Part shown: positions 57,986 to 64,000 of the stretch, one piece after another | How the letters are laid out: each line of letters opens with the position of its first letter | How positions within the stretch are numbered: position 1 is the first letter of the stretch | Assembly (NCBI GenBank): GCA_014843695.1 | Contig: CM026401.1 | Span: 51,887,450 to 51,951,449 of the forward strand | DNA length: 64,000 nucleotides | Source of the DNA: Archivesica marissinica | Taxonomy: Eukaryota; Mollusca; Bivalvia; Venerida; Vesicomyidae | Direction of reading: 5' to 3' | Notes under the pieces: generated by a model | What the model saw: the letters and a program-made list of their open reading frames with translations, nothing else | Databases searched by the model: none | What the model was told of the DNA's origin: nothing | Program-made: the position numbers and the translations under genes

Positions 57986-58817
57986 CACTTTTGACAACAT
58001 TCTGCACTCATTCCCTTGGTTGTCCCTCGAGCTCTGTATATGTCGATTTCTCGGTCCCCGGCGTCCCTCGATCTCACTATAGATCGGTGTATCATTCCCC
58101 GGCCGCCCTCGAGTTATATGCGGGTCGGTTTCTCATTCCCCGGCCGTCCCTCGAGCTCTATACGGGCGGTTTCCCATTCCCCGGTCGTCCCTCTCGAGCT
58201 CACTATAGCTCGGTTTCTTATTCCACGGTCGTCCGTCGAGCTCTATACGGGACGGTTTCCCATTCCCCGGCCATCCCTCGAGCTCTATGCGGGCCGGTTC
58301 CCCATTCTCCGGCCATCCCTCGAGCTTTAGACGGGCCGGTTTCCCATTCCCCGGTCGTGCCTCTAGCTCACTATAGCTCGGTTTCCCAGTCCACGGCCGT
58401 CCCTCGAGCTCTATGCGGGCCGGTTTCCCATTCCCCGGTCGTCCCTCGAGCTCTATACGGGCGGTTTCCCATTCCCCGGCCGTCTCTCGAGCTCACAATA
58501 GCTCGGTTCCCCATTCCCTGGCCGTCCCTCGAGCTCTATACGGGCGGTTTCCCATTCCCCGGTCGTGCCTCGAGCTCACTATAGCTCGGATTCCCATTCC
58601 TCGCCTGTCCTACATATCCATCATGTCAGAAACTACATAATATACAGATGGTTTTCAAACCGGCGACATAGACACCACCCTCTCGATTCGAATTAAGCAA
58701 ATACCTTAATGATTTGAACATCGTTGCGGTATTCATCAAGGATTCGTTTAATTTGCTCCAGCAGAGGTGGCTGCTCTATGCCAGAAAATGCTTCAATGCC
58801 TTGAGTTGCAACATCGT
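35898..58817 (-). CDS. SACS-like: Sacsin-like protein gene, five exons visible, 5' end not found
   Basis: Very large chaperone-related protein with HSP90-type ATPase-like sacsin repeats. Exons in transcript order: 58705-58817, 57510-57623, 52936-53083, 48567-50204, and 36154-46736 plus a 3' segment to 35898. All four introns are GT-AG and phases match. The visible reading is about 4,200 residues plus a C-terminal segment of about 85 (human sacsin is about 4,580). Three repeats start at the N terminus and near residues 1,380 and 2,440; their NADDA boxes lie near 42, 1,417 and 2,475. Further boxes: GRFGLGFKSVFHLTD (exon 3), GKFGLGFCSVYNITDVPSF, GRYGVGFNAVYNLTDAPSF. A J-domain HPD ends the protein. 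No ubiquitin-like or HEPN domain was seen. The first exon in view begins mid-codon (phase 1), so at least one coding exon lies upstream. Confidence 0.9.
36154..46736 (-). CDS. Giant exon of the sacsin-like gene (about 10.6 kb)
   Basis: 3,527 codons without a stop. The acceptor is CCTTTCAG before GCGAGTATTG (46736); it matches the phase 1 end of the preceding exon and gives ETG-EYCLGRL. The open frame runs 124 bp further upstream, but the acceptor there (TTATCACAG at 46849) would be out of phase, so those codons are probably intronic. It contains sacsin repeats 2 (EEPLTRRLRNLLKEGYVDGF..., NADDA at 44488-44499) and 3 (DEPLVNRLRTLVEGYPCDSG..., NADDA at 41314-41325), each followed by several hundred residues of sacsin-type alpha-beta sequence. 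An acidic Asp/Glu/Asn-rich stretch lies near the end (about 36320-36420). A single giant exon is also the hallmark of vertebrate SACS. Confidence 0.92.
47120..47249. mobile_element. 130-bp foldback MITE, one of three copies around the sacsin-like gene
   Basis: Inverted arms GAGGTTATAAAGCTTTTCTC / GAGAAAAGTTTTATAACCTC with inner arms TTTGATTGGTT / AACCAATCAGA. It lies in the intron before the giant exon. Relatives are at 58941-59075 and 59274-59403. Confidence 0.75.
47713..47830 (-). repeat. SINE family F, reverse, diverged
   Basis: GTAGAACCACCGACCATCCG, GCCCGCTGTATAGCTTCCTC and TGATATGAACCTACTGTGGG correspond to 14941-15118. In the intron before the giant exon. 47830-48560 holds nothing else I could identify. 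Confidence 0.6.
48567..50204 (-). CDS. Sacsin-like gene, fourth visible exon (repeat 1, main part)
   Basis: 1638 bp, acceptor TTTTCAG at 50205, donor GTATGT at 48566. It completes repeat 1: DYPCIISGEYALFINPHARE continues FHLT from the previous exon, as in sacsin (TDVPCIFSGD...DPH). Later FEGTMFWFPLRQ, and GHVFCYQPLPQESTSTTGLP followed by VHLNAFFALSQNRRQIRW, are the conserved 'FxFPLR' and 'FLPLP...PVHVNxxFxLxxxRR' blocks of the family; the same blocks recur in repeats 2 and 3. It ends TELLRTIVETG in phase 1. Confidence 0.92.
50306..51305. other. Assembly gap, 1000 N
   Basis: Exactly 1000 N, a scaffolding placeholder of unknown true length, in the intron between the third and fourth visible sacsin-like exons. 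Confidence 0.99.
51325..51785 (-). mobile_element. MITE, inverse copy of 20523-20894
   Basis: Begins AAAGCGACATTATATTGCAA and ends with TTTGCGTTTTCACAGTGTCG plus CTTTA. It is longer than the 20.5-kb copy, so one of them has an insertion or deletion. It starts 20 bp from the assembly gap. Confidence 0.6.
52039..52292 (+). repeat. SINE family B, head slightly truncated
   Basis: GTGGTAATACGCTGGACTGG, B box GGTTCGATCCCC, body and tail to GACGATACATAAACGTAAAG. In the intron between visible exons 3 and 4 of the sacsin-like gene. Confidence 0.85.
52327..52404 (+). other. tRNA-like sequence (threonine-type, TGT anticodon), probable pseudogene or SINE head
   Basis: A-box-like CTAGCGCAGTCAGTAGAGCG, anticodon loop CTTGTAA (TGT, Thr), and a B-box-like GGTTTCGAGACC with one extra base. 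The acceptor stem pairs poorly and the T loop is one base too long, so a working tRNA is unlikely. Confidence 0.4.
52633..52837 (+). repeat. SINE family B, 5'-truncated
   Basis: From AAAATTAACAGTCTTTCAGA to TAGCGACGATAAATAAACGT and (AC)n. It ends about 100 bp from the donor of visible exon 3 (- strand). Confidence 0.85.
52936..53083 (-). CDS. Sacsin-like gene, third visible exon
   Basis: 148 bp. Acceptor TATTTCAG (53084), donor GTACAT (52935). Reads APALVFYNDATFTADDWRGI, KAIYTSVKRDDPLKIGRFGL and GFKSVFHLT. These are the ATP-lid and glycine-box part of the HSP90-like fold: the family pattern is (A)LxxYNNAxFTEEDW...KKDDPLKVGRFGxGFNSVYHxTD. Phase 0 start, phase 1 end. Confidence 0.92.
53260..54515. 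repeat. 31-bp minisatellite, about 40 copies, sacsin-like intron
   Basis: Unit GGTTACACACTAACATGGAT plus ACCGCCGACAT. Variants are CGAACATGG, CTCTGGCATGG and ATTGTTACAC. It starts about 170 bp from the acceptor of visible exon 3. Since 31 is not a multiple of 3, every frame is partly open; no gene is implied. Confidence 0.96.
54540..56345. repeat. 55-bp minisatellite, about 33 copies, sacsin-like intron
   Basis: Unit TACTGTCAATAGATCTACAC, AATGATCAATCCTGGCCTTA, CCTCCTTACCTTCTA, with CTCCTCTCCTTACC insertions in the proximal part and GGCCGTACC variants in the distal part. The 31-bp array changes into it without spacer DNA. Confidence 0.95.
56350..56915. other. Non-repetitive intron sequence
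   Basis: Apart from a dispersed GGGGATCCGGGGGACCTCCC-type element near 56660-56715, nothing was recognised. Confidence 0.5.
56918..57112. repeat. 18-bp minisatellite, about 11 copies
   Basis: Unit AATTAAATAAGCTAGAAG, with AACTAGAAG and GCTGGAAG variants. Confidence 0.95.
57196..57430 (+). repeat. SINE family C
   Basis: GCAGGTTAAGGTCGCTGACT, B box GGGTTCGAGCCC, tail GGGCAACCGGTAGCGACGTT. It ends 80 bp from visible exon 2 of the sacsin-like gene. Confidence 0.83.
57510..57623 (-). CDS. Sacsin-like gene, second visible exon (NADDA box)
   Basis: 114 bp, phase 0 at both ends. Acceptor AATGCAG (57624), donor GTATGT (57509). Reads ELVQNADDAEATVMKILYEG, then RTINEQNEDESEYRKFLR. ELxQNADDAxAT is the first ATP-binding motif of sacsin repeats, equivalent to the HSP90 N-box. 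Confidence 0.93.
57956..57985. repeat. (TTA)n microsatellite
   Basis: About ten perfect TTA repeats. Confidence 0.95.
58010..58612. repeat. GC-rich minisatellite, about 40-bp unit, about 15 copies
   Basis: Repeating CCCATTCCCCGGCCGTCCCT, CGAGCTCTATACGGGCGGTT, with alternates CGAGCTCACTATAGCTCGG. Strongly GC-rich in an AT-rich intron. It lies between the first and second visible sacsin-like exons. The 236-codon frame through it is an artefact. Confidence 0.93.
58705..58817 (-). CDS. Sacsin-like gene, first visible exon
   Basis: 113 bp. Acceptor CCACACAG (58818), donor GTATTT (58704), starts in phase 1 and ends in phase 0. Reads DVATQGIEAFSGIEQPPLLE then QIKRILDEYRNDVQIIK, which matches the entry of sacsin repeat 1 (pattern PPxLxxLKxILxxYPDxxxIxKELIQNADD). 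It has no start codon of its own. Confidence 0.88.
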
Positions 58818-58940
58818 CTGTGTGGAATAGAACATAATTATACGTTTACAGAAACGAAGTGTTCTTAGTGTTAGCATGGTTTTCCCAAGAAACAATTCAC
58901 AAAACATAGTTCCAACAAATAGACCCGAGGTTATAAAACC

Positions 58941-59075
58941 GAGGTTATAAAACCTTTCTCGGATATCAATCTCTAACTCAAGGTCTTTGATTGGTCTGAG
59001 TCTGAGTTTTACACCCAGCAGAACCAATCAGAAGCTTGAGTCGGAGTTTGAGATTGGAGACATGTTTATAACCTC
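58941..59075. mobile_element. Foldback MITE, second copy
   Basis: GAGGTTATAAAACCTTTCTC at the left and the complement-like ACATGTTTATAACCTC at the right. Inner GATTGGTCTGA / AGAACCAATCAGA. A partial duplicate of the left end (GAGGTTATAAAACC) directly precedes it. Confidence 0.7.
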
Positions 59076-59273
59076 CGACCCTGAACATTTCCTGTACCAA
59101 AATTGTTTGCTTATATTTCATTGTTCAATTCCGTTTCCTCCAGTTTTTTTCGTGGAATTTAGTTTAATAATATTGTATTGCATTATATAAAGATATACAA
59201 CAATACAATGATTGACACACACACACATGAACGCAAATGGGTTGGGCCACACGTTCTATCAACATCATGCCTT

Positions 59274-59403
59274 GAGGTTATAAAACTTTTCTCCAATCTC
59301 AAAACTCAGTCCCAGGCGTCTGATTGGTTCGGCTAACAGTAACACTCGGAATCAACCAATCAGATCACTTGAGTTTGAGATCTGAGAACAGTTTCATAAT
59401 CTC
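59274..59403. mobile_element. Foldback MITE, third copy
   Basis: GAGGTTATAAAACTTTTCTC / GAACAGTTTCATAATCTC. Closest to the copy at 47120-47249 (shared CAATCTCAAAACTCAGTC and GGAATCAACCAATCAGATCA). Confidence 0.75.
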
Positions 59404-59404
59404 G

Positions 59405-60060
59405 GGGCCATGTCGTGGAATGCTTACATCTGGTAAAAAGACCAAGTTAGAGGTGAGTTTCCCTGAAGATTTTGAAATTATATATTGCCGCAGCTGCATT
59501 CTGTGGAATTTTAAGGCATGTTTTGACCAGAAATATGAACATATTATTGCAGTTGTAAAATATTGTATTAATTAAAAGCAATGACATAAGAGATTATTAG
59601 TGCAAGAAAAGATTGTATTTCATCGATAGATCACCGAAATACTTAATACTTATTATATAAGATGAAATAACAGCCCTCTTACACTAATAAACACAGCTCT
59701 TCATTTTCTTTTATGATCTCCAATGAGTTTGTCTAATATAATAGTTGTTATCAAGTTATTCATTTTAACTGTCCCTGTTTGGAGCCTCGTTGCTCTACAA
59801 TACGCAACCGCACAACCATTTATGTTAGTGTGAACGTCCGTAATAAGAACTAGTTCCTGTATAATTATAAAGTTAGTTTCTATTTGTTGTCAAAATTAAA
59901 ATCTTGCACTGTTTGAAATCAGTGAAAGATAGCCTGTTATTTACCTAGAAAACACAATCATTCATTGGAAAACATAAACGAAATCGATTTATTTTCGTAT
60001 TCAATGGATTCGATGCACACCAAACACCTACAAGCCCTTATCCTTCAATTGCATTTTTTC
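59405..60060. other. AT-rich unassigned DNA
   Basis: No exon or repeat recognised. Possibly the first intron or the promoter side of the sacsin-like gene. Confidence 0.5.
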
Positions 60061-60065
60061 GCATT

Positions 60066-62863
60066 TTCATATTTTCACGTGCCTACTGGACGCATTTTCA
60101 TATTTACACGTGTCTACAGGACGCATTTTCATATTTGCAGGTGCCTACAGGACGCATTTTCATATTTACAGGTGTCTACAGGACGCATTTTCATATATGC
60201 ACGTGTCTACAGGACGCATTTTCATATTTACACGTGCCTACTGGACGCATTTTCATATTTGCACGTGTCTACAGGACGCATTTTCATATTTACACGTGCC
60301 TACAGGACGCATTTTCATATATGCACGTGTCTACAGGACGCATTTTCATATATGCACGTGTCTACATGACGCATTTTCATATATGCACGTGTCTACATGA
60401 CGCATTTTCATATTTGCACGTGTCTACAGGACGCATTTTCATATTTGCACGCACCTACATGACGCATTTTCATATTTGCACGTGTCTACAGGACGCATTT
60501 TCATATTTGCACGTGTCTACAGGACGCATTTTCATATTTACACGTGCCTACAGGACGCATTTTCATATATGCACGTGTCTACAGGACGCATTTTCATATA
60601 TGCACGTGTCTACATGACGCATTTTCATATATGCACGTGTCTACATGACGCATTTTCATATTTGCACGTGTCTACAGGACGCATTTTCATATTTGCACGT
60701 GCCTACAGGACGCATTTTCATATTTGCACGTGTCTACAGGACGCATTTTCATATTTGCACGTGTCTACAGGACGCATTTTCATATTTGCACGTGCCTACA
60801 GGACGCATTTTCATATATGCACGTGTCTACAGGACGCATTTTCATATTTGCACGTGTCTACAGGACGCATTTTCATATTTGCACGTGTCTACAGGACGCA
60901 TTTTCATATATGCACGTGTCTACAGGACGCATTTTAATATTTGCACGTGTCTACAGGACGCAATTTCATATATGCACGTGTCTACATGACGCATTTTCAT
61001 ATTTGCACGTGCCTACAGGACGCATTTTCATATTTGCAATTGTCTACAGGATGCTTCATATTTGCACGTGCCTACATGACGCATTTTCATATTTGCATGT
61101 GTCTACAGGACGCATTTTCATATTTACACGTGCCTACTGGACGCATTTTCATATTTGCACGTGTCTACAGGACGCATTTTCATATTTACACGTGCCTACA
61201 GGACGCATTTTCATATATGCACGTGTCTACAGGACGCATTTTCATATATGCACGTGTCTACATGACGCATTTTCATATATGCACGTGTCTACATGACGCA
61301 TTTTCATATTTGCACGTGTCTACAGGACGCATTTTCATATTTGCACGTGCCTACAGGACGCATTGTCATATTTACAGGTGTCTACAGGACGCATTTTCAT
61401 ATATGCACGTGTCTACAGGACGCATTTTCATATTTGCACGCACCTACATGACGCATTTTCATATTTGCACGTGTCTACAGGACGCATTTTCATATTTGCA
61501 CATGCCTACAGGACGCATTTTCATATTTACACGTGCCTACAGGACGCATTTTCATATATGCACGTGTCTACAGGACGCATTTTCATATATGCACGTGTCT
61601 ACATGACGCATTTTCATATATGCACGTGTCTACATGACGCATTTTCATATTTGCACGTGTCTACAGGACGCATTTTCATATTTGCACGTGCCTACAGGAC
61701 GCATTTTCATATTTACAGGTGTCTACAGGACGCATTTTCATATATGCACGTGTCTACAGGACGCATTTTCATATTTGCACGTACCTACATGACGCATTTT
61801 CATATATGCACGTGTCTACAGGACGCATTTTCATATTTACACGTGTCTACAGGACGCATTTTCATATTTGCACATGTCTACAGGACGCATTTACATATAT
61901 GCACGTGTCTACAGGACGCATTTTCATATTTGCACGTGTCTACAAGACGCATTTTCATATTTGCACGTGTCTACAGGACGCATTTTCATATTTGCACGTG
62001 CCTACAGGACGCATTTTCATTTTTGCAATTGTCTACAGGACGCATTTTCATATTTGCAATTGTCTACAGGACGCATTTTCATATATGCACGTGTCTACAG
62101 GACGCATTTTCATATTTGCACGTGTCTACAGGACGCATTTTCATATTTGCACGTGTCTACATGACGCATTTTCATATATGCACGTGTCTACAGGACGCAT
62201 TTTCATATTTGCACGTGCCTACAGGACGCATTTTCATATTTGCACGTGTCTACAGGACGTATTTTCATATATGCACGTGTCTACAGGACGCATTTTCATA
62301 TTTGCACGTGTCTACAGGACGCATTTTCATATTTGCACGTGCCTACAGGACGCATTTTCATTTTTGCAATTGTCTACAGGACGCATTTTCATATTTGCAC
62401 GTGTCTACAGGACGCATTTTCATATTTGCACGTGTCTACAGGACGCATTTTCATATTTGCACGTGCCTACAGGACGCATTTTCATATTTGCACGTGTCTA
62501 CAGGACGTATTTTCATATATGCACGTGTCTACAGGACGCATTTTCATATTTGCACGTGTCTACAGGACGCAATTTCATATATGCACGTGTCTACATGACG
62601 CATTTTCATATTTGCACGTGCCTACAGGACGCATTTTCATATTTGCAATTGTCTACATGACGCATTTTCATATTTGCACGTGTCTACAGGATGCTTCATA
62701 TTTGCACGTGCCTACATGACGCATTTTCATATTTGCATGTGTCTACAGGACGCATTTTCATATTTGCAAGTGTCTACAGGACGCATGTTCATATTTGCAA
62801 TTGTCTACAGGACGCATTTTCGTATTTGCACGTGTCTACAGGACGCATTTTCATATGTGCACG
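60066..62863. repeat. 31-bp minisatellite, about 90 copies, running into the gap
   Basis: Unit ACAGGACGCATTTTCATATT plus TGCACGTGTCT. Variants: ATATGCACG, TTACACG, TGCAATTG, CTACATGACG, GTGCCTAC. A rare shortened unit (AGGATGCTTCATATTTGC) recurs near 61050 and 62690, and longer variant strings recur near 60240 and 61135, so higher-order duplication has occurred. The many overlapping open frames are artefacts of a unit length not divisible by 3. Confidence 0.97.
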
Positions 62864-63863
62864 NNNNNNNNNNNNNNNNNNNNNNNNNNNNNNNNNNNNN
62901 NNNNNNNNNNNNNNNNNNNNNNNNNNNNNNNNNNNNNNNNNNNNNNNNNNNNNNNNNNNNNNNNNNNNNNNNNNNNNNNNNNNNNNNNNNNNNNNNNNNN
63001 NNNNNNNNNNNNNNNNNNNNNNNNNNNNNNNNNNNNNNNNNNNNNNNNNNNNNNNNNNNNNNNNNNNNNNNNNNNNNNNNNNNNNNNNNNNNNNNNNNNN
63101 NNNNNNNNNNNNNNNNNNNNNNNNNNNNNNNNNNNNNNNNNNNNNNNNNNNNNNNNNNNNNNNNNNNNNNNNNNNNNNNNNNNNNNNNNNNNNNNNNNNN
63201 NNNNNNNNNNNNNNNNNNNNNNNNNNNNNNNNNNNNNNNNNNNNNNNNNNNNNNNNNNNNNNNNNNNNNNNNNNNNNNNNNNNNNNNNNNNNNNNNNNNN
63301 NNNNNNNNNNNNNNNNNNNNNNNNNNNNNNNNNNNNNNNNNNNNNNNNNNNNNNNNNNNNNNNNNNNNNNNNNNNNNNNNNNNNNNNNNNNNNNNNNNNN
63401 NNNNNNNNNNNNNNNNNNNNNNNNNNNNNNNNNNNNNNNNNNNNNNNNNNNNNNNNNNNNNNNNNNNNNNNNNNNNNNNNNNNNNNNNNNNNNNNNNNNN
63501 NNNNNNNNNNNNNNNNNNNNNNNNNNNNNNNNNNNNNNNNNNNNNNNNNNNNNNNNNNNNNNNNNNNNNNNNNNNNNNNNNNNNNNNNNNNNNNNNNNNN
63601 NNNNNNNNNNNNNNNNNNNNNNNNNNNNNNNNNNNNNNNNNNNNNNNNNNNNNNNNNNNNNNNNNNNNNNNNNNNNNNNNNNNNNNNNNNNNNNNNNNNN
63701 NNNNNNNNNNNNNNNNNNNNNNNNNNNNNNNNNNNNNNNNNNNNNNNNNNNNNNNNNNNNNNNNNNNNNNNNNNNNNNNNNNNNNNNNNNNNNNNNNNNN
63801 NNNNNNNNNNNNNNNNNNNNNNNNNNNNNNNNNNNNNNNNNNNNNNNNNNNNNNNNNNNNNNN
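62864..63863. other. Assembly gap, 1000 N
   Basis: Exactly 1000 N. The left edge is inside the 31-bp array and the right edge is outside it, so the array end is missing. Confidence 0.99.
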
Positions 63864-63932
63864 TCTTGTTTCATATTTACCTTCCTAATTTCGCATATAA
63901 GACCTCAACATAAATAATATGTTCGTCTCTTA

Positions 63933-64000
63933 TGGTCACGGGTTCGAGCCTCGCTCAGACCGTGTCTCATTTATATGAAACAGTTGGCAGTTTCTTACGG
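63933..64000 (+). repeat. SINE family C, cut by the window end
   Basis: TGGTCACGGGTTCGAGCCTC, then CATTTATATGAAACAGTTGG, identical in layout to the copy at 6828. Its head is missing or very diverged. Confidence 0.75.

Noticed and set aside
60110..62660. Several long frames (up to 411 codons) of THFHICTCLQDAFSY type
   Set aside because: 31-bp array artefacts in all three frames; no start context, splice sites or non-repeat part.

Overview
The window is eukaryotic nuclear DNA from an intron-rich, repeat-rich animal. A bivalve or other lophotrochozoan mollusc is the best guess. The reasons are the split genes with GT-AG introns, a CYP4 gene with 10 introns, a sacsin-like gene with one giant exon, an animal-type Tc1 transposon and at least six families of tRNA-derived SINEs. 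The species cannot be fixed from the sequence alone.

Layout: (1) 1-1304 is upstream repeat-bearing DNA. (2) 1305-12557, + strand: a complete CYP4-family cytochrome P450, 11 coding exons, 520 codons, all splice phases consistent and all diagnostic motifs present. Its introns carry a 1.1-kb 20-bp minisatellite, an 0.85-kb 42-bp minisatellite that begins inside exon 7, and a 434-bp perfect tetranucleotide array. (3) 13820-15612, - strand, convergent to CYP4: the last two coding exons of an unidentified membrane protein. No further exons were found. (4) 15.6-31.7 kb: no recognisable genes; SINEs, foldback/MITE elements and minisatellites. (5) 31.7-35.9 kb: a satellite-like array interrupted by an intact 1571-bp Tc1-type transposon with a 333-residue DD34E transposase. 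(6) 35898-58817, - strand: a sacsin-like gene with five exons seen (113, 114, 148, 1638 and about 10583 bp), three HSP90-like sacsin repeats and a C-terminal J-domain-like segment. The J segment is separated from the giant exon by two apparent frameshifts. The first coding exon was not found. (7) 58.8-64 kb: upstream DNA or first intron of that gene, dominated by a 31-bp minisatellite that runs into an assembly gap. There are two gaps of exactly 1000 N (50306-51305 and 62864-63863).

The three genes have no evident pathway link. CYP4 enzymes hydroxylate fatty acids or related lipids at the ER membrane. Sacsin-like proteins are large chaperone-related proteins. The most unusual feature is the repeat biology: tandem arrays cover very roughly a quarter of the window. 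Several can be traced to their seed sequence: an exon end with its splice donor, the head of a SINE, and the body of another SINE.
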